Positions 34,662 through 48,000 of a stretch of DNA of 48,531 bases are shown piece after piece. This DNA comes from Pyronema omphalodes (taxonomy: Eukaryota; Ascomycota; Pezizomycetes; Pezizales; Pyronemataceae). The stretch's first letter is position 1; each line of letters opens with the position of its first letter. The position numbers were made by a program, and so were the translations under genes. The stretch is taken from contig JAJJXM010000131.1 of assembly GCA_024516155.1 (NCBI GenBank), positions 1 through 48,531 on the forward strand, given 5' to 3'. The notes beneath the pieces are model-generated. The model did no database searches. It worked only from the letters and a program-made list of their open reading frames with translations, and had not been told where the DNA came from.

Positions 34662-37600
34662 TTGCAAACACAAAATCTGTTCAAAAATGAAAGAATTACA
34701 TTGCGGGCTGAATGAGAAAGATGAATAAGAAATTAAGCTTGATATTAAATCAAAACGTTACATGTTTGGATCAAATGTCATTTGCACGTAGCAACAATTG
34801 AATGCAGAAGGGACACTGCCACAGCAAGCGAGAGTGCTCTGACTAGACACGCAAGCGAGAGTCACAGCGAGCGAGAGTGGTCTGTCTAGTCACAGCGAGC
34901 AACAGTCTGCACACAACAGATTATTTGTATTCAAAATTCATTATTAATATCTAAAGTTTTCATTATTCTTGTATGTGTATTCCGGTTGGAAATTTATACA
35001 TCTTTTGAATTCATTCATGACATACCCGAGTGACAGCGCATGACTAGTACACGCATGCTCATGGACGCCCTCTGCCTCGACGCTCTCTGCCTCGACGCTC
35101 TCTGCCTCGACTCCCTCTGCCTCGTCGACCCTCTACCCAGTCGACTCTCTGCCTCATTGAGCTCCTCACTTACCTCGACCCTACCCAGCCCAGTCGCCCC
35201 GGGAGTTCTATCCGGGGTACCGCTTGACAGCGACAGGGATGAATCACTAGGCTACTAGTGCACAGTGTCATGCTCCATCATGCAATCTCCACCATGCCGT
35301 GTGGGATGGGAGGAGTCGAGCACGGCGAGTGGGGGAGGGGCTGCGAGCACACAAGCAAGCTGGGTTCGAGCACAAGGCAAGTTGGGCTCACCAGGATCGG
35401 AATTTGTGATTTAGATATGTATTGTAGATGTAGTTTTTGTATATTCATTGTGGATATATTTGTATATACTCACTACTAGGTGCAGTGAGGACATGTGCTG
35501 CAGGGAATCAAAGCAATGACATCTCCGAGATACCCGGGTGTATTGACAGGGAAGAGAAAAAGTAACGGAATTCTTATTGATGTATGTATTTACAGAAAGT
35601 AACGGAATGCTTATTGATATATGTATTTACAGAAAGTAACGGCATTTTCCATTGATGTATGTATTTGCAGCTGGTGGGCTCTCCCTCTCCAACTGGTTTA
35701 GACTGGTCCGCACAGGGATCGTGGTTACTCGGGTGCTTGTGCAGGGTGCCTGTCATCCATGGAGATGTCACGGTTCCCGATTCCGACAAGATGAGAGACA
35801 AAAATGCACAGTGCTACTCACCACACAGTCAAATAAACAAATAAATCCTTTAATTTTTGTCTATCGCTACACGGGTAGCATGCAGGTCACCATGTGGCTG
35901 ACGATAGACAGGTTGTATTAGTAGAAAGATCGAAGAATGATGGCAACAGGAATACATACGCTCTCAAAGAGGACTACAGAAAAGGAAAGGAAATGAGTGA
36001 TGGGATCATATAATGAAAAGATGAGTCGGTGTGATAAAGTATGAAGCTGAGAGATTTAGAAAAGAACGGAAGTTGGTAAAGGGATCATGCAGATCAAGAA
36101 AGGGAAATGAAAAGAAAACGCACCTTTCATTAAGTATGGGCAGGTATAAGAGGTGAGTCCGTGAATACAAGAACAGTTAGTAAAAGTATCAGGAGAGAGG
36201 AGTAAGAGGGAATCCAAGTAACAAAAAGAAGAGATGCAGGGCGGAATTCGAAGGAAGAGAAGACATGCACGATTGAAGCGGAGTCAGCAACAAAAAGAAG
36301 AGACGGGGGGCGTAGAAGGTATGAAAGACCGACGTATTCTTTTGAAGCTGGGTATTAGAAAAGCAGAACGAAAATAAGATATAAGTTTATCTGGGCTTTA
36401 CGGAAGATTCGGTCTTCTCCCAGATTCCCAGTTGGTGGGGATACTCTAATCGAGTGTTTGATAAGAATAAGGAGTAAAATAAGTGCCCAGCAAATAAATG
36501 CGAGGAGAAAACAAAAAACAAAGATCCGCAAAATATGGTAAAATATTTCGAATATATGTCAAAAAATATTATATCATACAACGCCGACACAGAAAGAAAG
36601 GAAAGGAGACAAGGGGGTGGAAGGGCTGTTTATATAGCTGATTGTATGTCCGGAAGCAGGCGTCTGAAGGACATCACATGATGTGTAGAGATGCTACATT
36701 TTACGTCCTGCTGGCAACCAGGCGTCAGATCAGGGAATGAAAAGAGCTGGATAATGAGAACAAACGGCAAAAGAAGCAGAACAAGTACATTGTCGCAATT
36801 GGTGGCACCCTGCCAGGCCTAAAACTTGCTCATGTTTATCACTCGATCTGAATGGCCTTCTTGGAAGATAGTACTGGATGCATAGAGATGCCACATTGTG
36901 AGTCATGCTGCCAAATGGGCCTCGGATGAAGGAATGACAAGAGGTGGAAAACAAGAAAAAACAGCTCAAGCAATAAAACAAGGAAAAACAGCATGAGCAA
37001 CAAAACAAGGAAAAACAGCTCAAGCAACAAAACAAGAATGTTTTCGCAATTGCTGGCACTCTGTGAGATCTGGAACTTGCTCATGTCTGTCACTCGATCT
37101 GAATGGCTTTCTATGAGGCCTGGAACTGGGTCATTGTTCACCACGAAGCTAGAATGGCCATCCGCCCTTGGCCACAATCAGAGTAGACAATAGTTACCCT
37201 CTCTTAAGTTTGCGTCCATGTTTTTCTGCTTGGAACAGCTACTTTCCCTCGCCAATAATCACCACGCTCTACACCCACATTCAGTGCACCCACTTGCATC
37301 GAACAAGACATTATCTTTGATGTTTAAATAGAAAAGTTGCAACATGAAATGACAATTAATTTGCGAGTTTTGTTCGTCCGTTTGAACGATACTTTATTCG
37401 GGAGTGTTTATTCATTTATCTCAGTCAGACATCATTTCCGAGTGACAGCACCTGAATACACGGGTGACAGTTCCGAGTGACGGGGCATGACTACTCCACG
37501 CAGGCTAACCGACCCGAGGGCACAGTGGCGAGTGGGCATACTTGCTGCAACCACCGGCGAGTAGGCATATTTTCACTGCACAAACACAACGAATTATGTA

Positions 37601-38127
37601 TAGTGAGCTAATTAAAACAGGAAAATTCATAAATCAAAACAAAAGAATTTACAAACATATAATTAAAACACAAAAAGTTACATAAAACGTTCCTTCGCAA
37701 GTAGCCACAACTGAATACAAAAGAGACACACCTACGGTGTTGCCACAGCGAGCGAGAGTACTCTGACAGCTGCTAGTCACAGCAAGCGAGAGTGGTCTTG
37801 CAAGACCCGTTTGGACGTGATTGATTGCAGACACAAAAAATATTCAAAAATGCAAGCATTACAATGCGCGCTGAATGAAAAAGATGCACGAAGAATTATG
37901 CTTGATATTAAATCAATTAGACTTCATACAAAAGGGACACACCTACGGTGTTGCCATAGCAACGGAGAGTGCTCTCACGGCAATGTAGTCTAGTCATAGT
38001 GAGCGAGAGTGCTCTCCCTGCTATGTAGTGACAGTCTATTCAGGCAAGCGAGACTGGTCTACGTACACCGACGGTGTTGTCACAGCAGACGAGAGTGTTC
38101 CTACAAGACACATTCTCACGTGATTTA
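34662..38127 (+). repeat. Satellite unit copy 11 (3,466 bp)
   Basis: Same length and the same open-frame layout as its neighbours; no variant seen. Confidence 0.98.
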
Positions 38128-41100
38128 TTGCAAACACAAAATCTGTTCAAAAATGAAAGAATTACATTGCGGGCTGAATGAGAAAGATGAATAAGAAATT
38201 AAGCTTGATATTAAATCAAAACGTTACATGTTTGGATCAAATGTCATTTGCACGTAGCAACAATTGAATGCAGAAGGGACACTGCCACAGCAAGCGAGAG
38301 TGCTCTGACTAGACACGCAAGCGAGAGTCACAGCGAGCGAGAGTGGTCTGTCTAGTCACAGCGAGCAACAGTCTGCACACAACAGATTATTTGTATTCAA
38401 AATTCATTATTAATATCTAAAGTTTTCATTATTCTTGTATGTGTATTCCGGTTGGAAATTTATACATCTTTTGAATTCATTCATGACATACCCGAGTGAC
38501 AGCGCATGACTAGTACACGCATGCTCATGGACGCCCTCTGCCTCGACGCTCTCTGCCTCGACGCTCTCTGCCTCGACTCCCTCTGCCTCGTCGACCCTCT
38601 ACCCAGTCGACTCTCTGCCTCATTGAGCTCCTCACTTACCTCGACCCTACCCAGCCCAGTCGCCCCGGGAGTTCTATCCGGGGTACCGCTTGACAGCGAC
38701 AGGGATGAATCACTAGGCTACTAGTGCACAGTGTCATGCTCCATCATGCAATCTCCACCATGCCGTGTGGGATGGGAGGAGTCGAGCACGGCGAGTGGGG
38801 GAGGGGCTGCGAGCACACAAGCAAGCTGGGTTCGAGCACAAGGCAAGTTGGGCTCACCAGGATCGGAATTTGTGATTTAGATATGTATTGTAGATGTAGT
38901 TTTTGTATATTCATTGTGGATATATTTGTATATACTCACTACTAGGTGCAGTGAGGACATGTGCTGCAGGGAATCAAAGCAATGACATCTCCGAGATACC
39001 CGGGTGTATTGACAGGGAAGAGAAAAAGTAACGGAATTCTTATTGATGTATGTATTTACAGAAAGTAACGGAATGCTTATTGATATATGTATTTACAGAA
39101 AGTAACGGCATTTTCCATTGATGTATGTATTTGCAGCTGGTGGGCTCTCCCTCTCCAACTGGTTTAGACTGGTCCGCACAGGGATCGTGGTTACTCGGGT
39201 GCTTGTGCAGGGTGCCTGTCATCCATGGAGATGTCACGGTTCCCGATTCCGACAAGATGAGAGACAAAAATGCACAGTGCTACTCACCACACAGTCAAAT
39301 AAACAAATAAATCCTTTAATTTTTGTCTATCGCTACACGGGTAGCATGCAGGTCACCATGTGGCTGACGATAGACAGGTTGTATTAGTAGAAAGATCGAA
39401 GAATGATGGCAACAGGAATACATACGCTCTCAAAGAGGACTACAGAAAAGGAAAGGAAATGAGTGATGGGATCATATAATGAAAAGATGAGTCGGTGTGA
39501 TAAAGTATGAAGCTGAGAGATTTAGAAAAGAACGGAAGTTGGTAAAGGGATCATGCAGATCAAGAAAGGGAAATGAAAAGAAAACGCACCTTTCATTAAG
39601 TATGGGCAGGTATAAGAGGTGAGTCCGTGAATACAAGAACAGTTAGTAAAAGTATCAGGAGAGAGGAGTAAGAGGGAATCCAAGTAACAAAAAGAAGAGA
39701 TGCAGGGCGGAATTCGAAGGAAGAGAAGACATGCACGATTGAAGCGGAGTCAGCAACAAAAAGAAGAGACGGGGGGCGTAGAAGGTATGAAAGACCGACG
39801 TATTCTTTTGAAGCTGGGTATTAGAAAAGCAGAACGAAAATAAGATATAAGTTTATCTGGGCTTTACGGAAGATTCGGTCTTCTCCCAGATTCCCAGTTG
39901 GTGGGGATACTCTAATCGAGTGTTTGATAAGAATAAGGAGTAAAATAAGTGCCCAGCAAATAAATGCGAGGAGAAAACAAAAAACAAAGATCCGCAAAAT
40001 ATGGTAAAATATTTCGAATATATGTCAAAAAATATTATATCATACAACGCCGACACAGAAAGAAAGGAAAGGAGACAAGGGGGTGGAAGGGCTGTTTATA
40101 TAGCTGATTGTATGTCCGGAAGCAGGCGTCTGAAGGACATCACATGATGTGTAGAGATGCTACATTTTACGTCCTGCTGGCAACCAGGCGTCAGATCAGG
40201 GAATGAAAAGAGCTGGATAATGAGAACAAACGGCAAAAGAAGCAGAACAAGTACATTGTCGCAATTGGTGGCACCCTGCCAGGCCTAAAACTTGCTCATG
40301 TTTATCACTCGATCTGAATGGCCTTCTTGGAAGATAGTACTGGATGCATAGAGATGCCACATTGTGAGTCATGCTGCCAAATGGGCCTCGGATGAAGGAA
40401 TGACAAGAGGTGGAAAACAAGAAAAAACAGCTCAAGCAATAAAACAAGGAAAAACAGCATGAGCAACAAAACAAGGAAAAACAGCTCAAGCAACAAAACA
40501 AGAATGTTTTCGCAATTGCTGGCACTCTGTGAGATCTGGAACTTGCTCATGTCTGTCACTCGATCTGAATGGCTTTCTATGAGGCCTGGAACTGGGTCAT
40601 TGTTCACCACGAAGCTAGAATGGCCATCCGCCCTTGGCCACAATCAGAGTAGACAATAGTTACCCTCTCTTAAGTTTGCGTCCATGTTTTTCTGCTTGGA
40701 ACAGCTACTTTCCCTCGCCAATAATCACCACGCTCTACACCCACATTCAGTGCACCCACTTGCATCGAACAAGACATTATCTTTGATGTTTAAATAGAAA
40801 AGTTGCAACATGAAATGACAATTAATTTGCGAGTTTTGTTCGTCCGTTTGAACGATACTTTATTCGGGAGTGTTTATTCATTTATCTCAGTCAGACATCA
40901 TTTCCGAGTGACAGCACCTGAATACACGGGTGACAGTTCCGAGTGACGGGGCATGACTACTCCACGCAGGCTAACCGACCCGAGGGCACAGTGGCGAGTG
41001 GGCATACTTGCTGCAACCACCGGCGAGTAGGCATATTTTCACTGCACAAACACAACGAATTATGTATAGTGAGCTAATTAAAACAGGAAAATTCATAAAT

Positions 41101-41593
41101 CAAAACAAAAGAATTTACAAACATATAATTAAAACACAAAAAGTTACATAAAACGTTCCTTCGCAAGTAGCCACAACTGAATACAAAAGAGACACACCTA
41201 CGGTGTTGCCACAGCGAGCGAGAGTACTCTGACAGCTGCTAGTCACAGCAAGCGAGAGTGGTCTTGCAAGACCCGTTTGGACGTGATTGATTGCAGACAC
41301 AAAAAATATTCAAAAATGCAAGCATTACAATGCGCGCTGAATGAAAAAGATGCACGAAGAATTATGCTTGATATTAAATCAATTAGACTTCATACAAAAG
41401 GGACACACCTACGGTGTTGCCATAGCAACGGAGAGTGCTCTCACGGCAATGTAGTCTAGTCATAGTGAGCGAGAGTGCTCTCCCTGCTATGTAGTGACAG
41501 TCTATTCAGGCAAGCGAGACTGGTCTACGTACACCGACGGTGTTGTCACAGCAGACGAGAGTGTTCCTACAAGACACATTCTCACGTGATTTA
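38128..41593 (+). repeat. Satellite unit copy 12 (3,466 bp)
   Basis: Last of the nine equal-length copies; no variant seen. Confidence 0.98.
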
Positions 41594-44500
41594 TTGCAAA
41601 CACAAAATCTGTTCAAAAATGAAAGAATTACATTGCGGGCTGAATGAGAAAGATGAATAAGAAATTAAGCTTGATATTAAATCAAAACGTTACATGTTTG
41701 GATCAAATGTCATTTGCACGTAGCAACAATTGAATGCAGAAGGGACACTGCCACAGCAAGCGAGAGTGCTCTGACTAGACACGCAAGCGAGAGTCACAGC
41801 GAGCGAGAGTGGTCTGTCTAGTCACAGCGAGCAACAGTCTGCACACAACAGATTATTTGTATTCAAAATTCATTATTAATATCTAAAGTTTTCATTATTC
41901 TTGTATGTGTATTCCGGTTGGAAATTTATACATCTTTTGAATTCATTCATGACATACCCGAGTGACAGCGCATGACTAGTACACGCATGCTCATGGACGC
42001 CCTCTGCCTCGACGCTCTCTGCCTCGACGCTCTCTGCCTCGACTCCCTCTGCCTCGTCGACCCTCTACCCAGTCGACTCTCTGCCTCATTGAGCTCCTCA
42101 CTTACCTCGACCCTACCCAGCCCAGTCGCCCCGGGAGTTCTATCCGGGGTACCGCTTGACAGCGACAGGGATGAATCACTAGGCTACTAGTGCACAGTGT
42201 CATGCTCCATCATGCAATCTCCACCATGCCGTGTGGGATGGGAGGAGTCGAGCACGGCGAGTGGGGGAGGGGCTGCGAGCACACAAGCAAGCTGGGTTCG
42301 AGCACAAGGCAAGTTGGGCTCACCAGGATCGGAATTTGTGATTTAGATATGTATTGTAGATGTAGTTTTTGTATATTCATTGTGGATATATTTGTATATA
42401 CTCACTACTAGGTGCAGTGAGGACATGTGCTGCAGGGAATCAAAGCAATGACATCTCCGAGATACCCGGGTGTATTGACAGGGAAGAGAAAAAGTAACGG
42501 AATTCTTATTGATGTATGTATTTACAGAAAGTAACGGAATGCTTATTGATATATGTATTTACAGAAAGTAACGGCATTTTCCATTGATGTATGTATTTGC
42601 AGCTGGTGGGCTCTCCCTCTCCAACTGGTTTAGACTGGTCCGCACAGGGATCGTGGTTACTCGGGTGCTTGTGCAGGGTGCCTGTCATCCATGGAGATGT
42701 CACGGTTCCCGATTCCGACAAGATGAGAGACAAAAATGCACAGTGCTACTCACCACACAGTCAAATAAACAAATAAATCCTTTAATTTTTGTCTATCGCT
42801 ACACGGGTAGCATGCAGGTCACCATGTGGCTGACGATAGACAGGTTGTATTAGTAGAAAGATCGAAGAATGATGGCAACAGGAATACATACGCTCTCAAA
42901 GAGGACTACAGAAAAGGAAAGGAAATGAGTGATGGGATCATATAATGAAAAGATGAGTCGGTGTGATAAAGTATGAAGCTGAGAGATTTAGAAAAGAACG
43001 GAAGTTGGTAAAGGGATCATGCAGATCAAGAAAGGGAAATGAAAAGAAAACGCACCTTTCATTAAGTATGGGCAGGTATAAGAGGTGAGTCCGTGAATAC
43101 AAGAACAGTTAGTAAAAGTATCAGGAGAGAGGAGTAAGAGGGAATCCAAGTAACAAAAAGAAGAGATGCAGGGCGGAATTCGAAGGAAGAGAAGACATGC
43201 ACGATTGAAGCGGAGTCAGCAACAAAAAGAAGAGACGGGGGGCGTAGAAGTAAGGTATGAAAGACCGACGTATTCTTTTGAAGCTGGGTATTAGAAAAGC
43301 AGAACGAAAATAAGATATAAGTTTATCTGGGCTTTACGGAAGATTCGGTCTTCTCCCAGATTCCCAGTTGGTGGGGATACTCTAATCGAGTGTTTGATAA
43401 GAATAAGGAGTAAAATAAGTGCCCAGCAAATAAATGCGAGGAGAAAACAAAAAACAAAGATCCGCAAAATATGGTAAAATATTTCGAATATATGTCAAAA
43501 AATATTATATCATACAACGCCGACACAGAAAGAAAGGAAAGGAGACAAGGGGGTGGAAGGGCTGTTTATATAGCTGATTGTATGTCCGGAAGCAGGCGTC
43601 TGAAGGACATCACATGATGTGTAGAGATGCTACATTTTACGTCCTGCTGGCAACCAGGCGTCAGATCAGGGAATGAAAAGAGCTGGATAATGAGAACAAA
43701 CGGCAAAAGAAGCAGAACAAGTACATTGTCGCAATTGGTGGCACCCTGCCAGGCCTAAAACTTGCTCATGTTTATCACTCGATCTGAATGGCCTTCTTGG
43801 AAGATAGTACTGGATGCATAGAGATGCCACATTGTGAGTCATGCTGCCAAATGGGCCTCGGATGAAGGAATGACAAGAGGTGGAAAACAAGAAAAAACAG
43901 CTCAAGCAATAAAACAAGGAAAAACAGCATGAGCAACAAAACAAGGAAAAACAGCTCAAGCAACAAAACAAGAATGTTTTCGCAATTGCTGGCACTCTGT
44001 GAGATCTGGAACTTGCTCATGTCTGTCACTCGATCTGAATGGCTTTCTATGAGGCCTGGAACTGGGTCATTGTTCACCACGAAGCTAGAATGGCCATCCG
44101 CCCTTGGCCACAATCAGAGTAGACAATAGTTACCCTCTCTTAAGTTTGCGTCCATGTTTTTCTGCTTGGAACAGCTACTTTCCCTCGCCAATAATCACCA
44201 CGCTCTACACCCACATTCAGTGCACCCACTTGCATCGAACAAGACATTATCTTTGATGTTTAAATAGAAAAGTTGCAACATGAAATGACAATTAATTTGC
44301 GAGTTTTGTTCGTCCGTTTGAACGATACTTTATTCGGGAGTGTTTATTCATTTATCTCAGTCAGACATCATTTCCGAGTGACAGCACCTGAATACACGGG
44401 TGACAGTTCCGAGTGACGGGGCATGACTACTCCACGCAGGCTAACCGACCCGAGGGCACAGTGGCGAGTGGGCATACTTGCTGCAACCACCGGCGAGTAG

Positions 44501-45063
44501 GCATATTTTCACTGCACAAACACAACGAATTATGTATAGTGAGCTAATTAAAACAGGAAAATTCATAAATCAAAACAAAAGAATTTACAAACATATAATT
44601 AAAACACAAAAAGTTACATAAAACGTTCCTTCGCAAGTAGCCACAACTGAATACAAAAGAGACACACCTACGGTGTTGCCACAGCGAGCGAGAGTACTCT
44701 GACAGCTGCTAGTCACAGCAAGCGAGAGTGGTCTTGCAAGACCCGTTTGGACGTGATTGATTGCAGACACAAAAAATATTCAAAAATGCAAGCATTACAA
44801 TGCGCGCTGAATGAAAAAGATGCACGAAGAATTATGCTTGATATTAAATCAATTAGACTTCATACAAAAGGGACACACCTACGGTGTTGCCATAGCAACG
44901 GAGAGTGCTCTCACGGCAATGTAGTCTAGTCATAGTGAGCGAGAGTGCTCTCCCTGCTATGTAGTGACAGTCTATTCAGGCAAGCGAGACTGGTCTACGT
45001 ACACCGACGGTGTTGTCACAGCAGACGAGAGTGTTCCTACAAGACACATTCTCACGTGATTTA
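41594..45063 (+). repeat. Satellite unit copy 13 (3,470 bp, 4-bp insertion)
   Basis: A 4-bp insertion, taag at 43251-43254, changes cgtagaaggtatg to cgtagaagtaaggtatg in the purine-rich segment. It is the only multi-base difference in the interior of the array and is not a homopolymer change, so it is the best candidate for a genuine variant between copies. Confidence 0.98.
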
Positions 45064-48000
45064 TTGCAAACACAAAATCTGTTCAAAAATGAAAGAATTA
45101 CATTGCGGGCTGAATGAGAAAGATGAATAAGAAATTAAGCTTGATATTAAATCAAAACGTTACATGTTTGGATCAAATGTCATTTGCACGTAGCAACAAT
45201 TGAATGCAGAAGGGACACTGCCACAGCAAGCGAGAGTGCTCTGACTAGACACGCAAGCGAGAGTCACAGCGAGCGAGAGTGGTCTGTCTAGTCACAGCGA
45301 GCAACAGTCTGCACACAACAGATTATTTGTATTCAAAATTCATTATTAATATCTAAAGTTTTCATTATTCTTGTATGTGTATTCCGGTTGGAAATTTATA
45401 CATCTTTTGAATTCATTCATGACATACCCGAGTGACAGCGCATGACTAGTACACGCATGCTCATGGACGCCCTCTGCCTCGACGCTCTCTGCCTCGACGC
45501 TCTCTGCCTCGACTCCCTCTGCCTCGTCGACCCTCTACCCAGTCGACTCTCTGCCTCATTGAGCTCCTCACTTACCTCGACCCTACCCAGCCCAGTCGCC
45601 CCGGGAGTTCTATCCGGGGGTACCGCTTGACAGCGACAGGGATGAATCACTAGGCTACTAGTGCACAGTGTCATGCTCCATCATGCAATCTCCACCATGC
45701 CGTGTGGGATGGGAGGAGTCGAGCACGGCGAGTGGGGGAGGGGCTGCGAGCACACAAGCAAGCTGGGTTCGAGCACAAGGCAAGTTGGGCTCACCAGGAT
45801 CGGAATTTGTGATTTAGATATGTATTGTAGATGTAGTTTTTGTATATTCATTGTGGATATATTTGTATATACTCACTACTAGGTGCAGTGAGGACATGTG
45901 CTGCAGGGAATCAAAGCAATGACATCTCCGAGATACCCGGGTGTATTGACAGGGAAGAGAAAAAGTAACGGAATTCTTATTGATGTATGTATTTACAGAA
46001 AGTAACGGAATGCTTATTGATATATGTATTTACAGAAAGTAACGGCATTTTCCATTGATGTATGTATTTGCAGCTGGTGGGCTCTCCCTCTCCAACTGGT
46101 TTAGACTGGTCCGCACAGGGATCGTGGTTACTCGGGTGCTTGTGCAGGGTGCCTGTCATCCATGGAGATGTCACGGTTCCCGATTCCGACAAGATGAGAG
46201 ACAAAAATGCACAGTGCTACTCACCACACAGTCAAATAAACAAATAAATCCTTTAATTTTTGTCTATCGCTACACGGGTAGCATGCAGGTCACCATGTGG
46301 CTGACGATAGACAGGTTGTATTAGTAGAAAGATCGAAGAATGATGGCAACAGGAATACATACGCTCTCAAAGAGGACTACAGAAAAGGAAAGGAAATGAG
46401 TGATGGGATCATATAATGAAAAGATGAGTCGGTGTGATAAAGTATGAAGCTGAGAGATTTAGAAAAGAACGGAAGTTGGTAAAGGGATCATGCAGATCAA
46501 GAAAGGGAAATGAAAAGAAAACGCACCTTTCATTAAGTATGGGCAGGTATAAGAGGTGAGTCCGTGAATACAAGAACAGTTAGTAAAAGTATCAGGAGAG
46601 AGGAGTAAGAGGGAATCCAAGTAACAAAAAGAAGAGATGCAGGGCGGAATTCGAAGGAAGAGAAGACATGCACGATTGAAGCGGAGTCAGCAACAAAAAG
46701 AAGAGACGGGGGGCGTAGAAGGTATGAAAGACCGACGTATTCTTTTGAAGCTGGGTATTAGAAAAGCAGAACGAAAATAAGATATAAGTTTATCTGGGCT
46801 TTACGGAAGATTCGGTCTTCTCCCAGATTCCCAGTTGGTGGGGATACTCTAATCGAGTGTTTGATAAGAATAAGGAGTAAAATAAGTGCCCAGCAAATAA
46901 ATGCGAGGAGAAAACAAAAAACAAAGATCCGCAAAATATGGTAAAATATTTCGAATATATGTCAAAAAATATTATATCATACAACGCCGACACAGAAAGA
47001 AAGGAAAGGAGACAAGGGGGTGGAAGGGCTGTTTATATAGCTGATTGTATGTCCGGAAGCAGGCGTCTGAAGGACATCACATGATGTGTAGAGATGCTAC
47101 ATTTTACGTCCTGCTGGCAACCAGGCGTCAGATCAGGGAATGAAAAGAGCTGGATAATGAGAACAAACGGCAAAAGAAGCAGAACAAGTACATTGTCGCA
47201 ATTGGTGGCACCCTGCCAGGCCTAAAACTTGCTCATGTTTATCACTCGATCTGAATGGCCTTCTTGGAAGATAGTACTGGATGCATAGAGATGCCACATT
47301 GTGAGTCATGCTGCCAAATGGGCCTCGGATGAAGGAATGACAAGAGGTGGAAAACAAGAAAAAACAGCTCAAGCAATAAAACAAGGAAAAACAGCATGAG
47401 CAACAAAACAAGGAAAAACAGCTCAAGCAACAAAACAAGAATGTTTTCGCAATTGCTGGCACTCTGTGAGATCTGGAACTTGCTCATGTCTGTCACTCGA
47501 TCTGAATGGCTTTCTATGAGGCCTGGAACTGGGTCATTGTTCACCACGAAGCTAGAATGGCCATCCGCCCTTGGCCACAATCAGAGTAGACAATAGTTAC
47601 CCTCTCTTAAGTTTGCGTCCATGTTTTTCTGCTTGGAACAGCTACTTTCCCTCGCCAATAATCACCACGCTCTACACCACATTCAGTGCACCCACTTGCA
47701 TCGAACAAGACATTATCTTTGATGTTTAAATAGAAAAGTTGCAACATGAAATGACAATTAATTTGCGAGTTTTGTTCGTCCGTTTGAACGATACTTTATT
47801 CGGGGAGTGTTTATTCATTTATCTCAGTCAGACATCATTTCCGAGTGACAGCACCTGAATACACGGGTGACAGTTCCGAGTGACGGGGCATGACTACTCC
47901 ACGCAGGCTAACCGACCCGAGGGCACAGTGGCGAGTGGGCATACTTGCTGCAACCACCGGCGAGTAGGCATATTTTCACTGCACAAACACAACGAATTAT

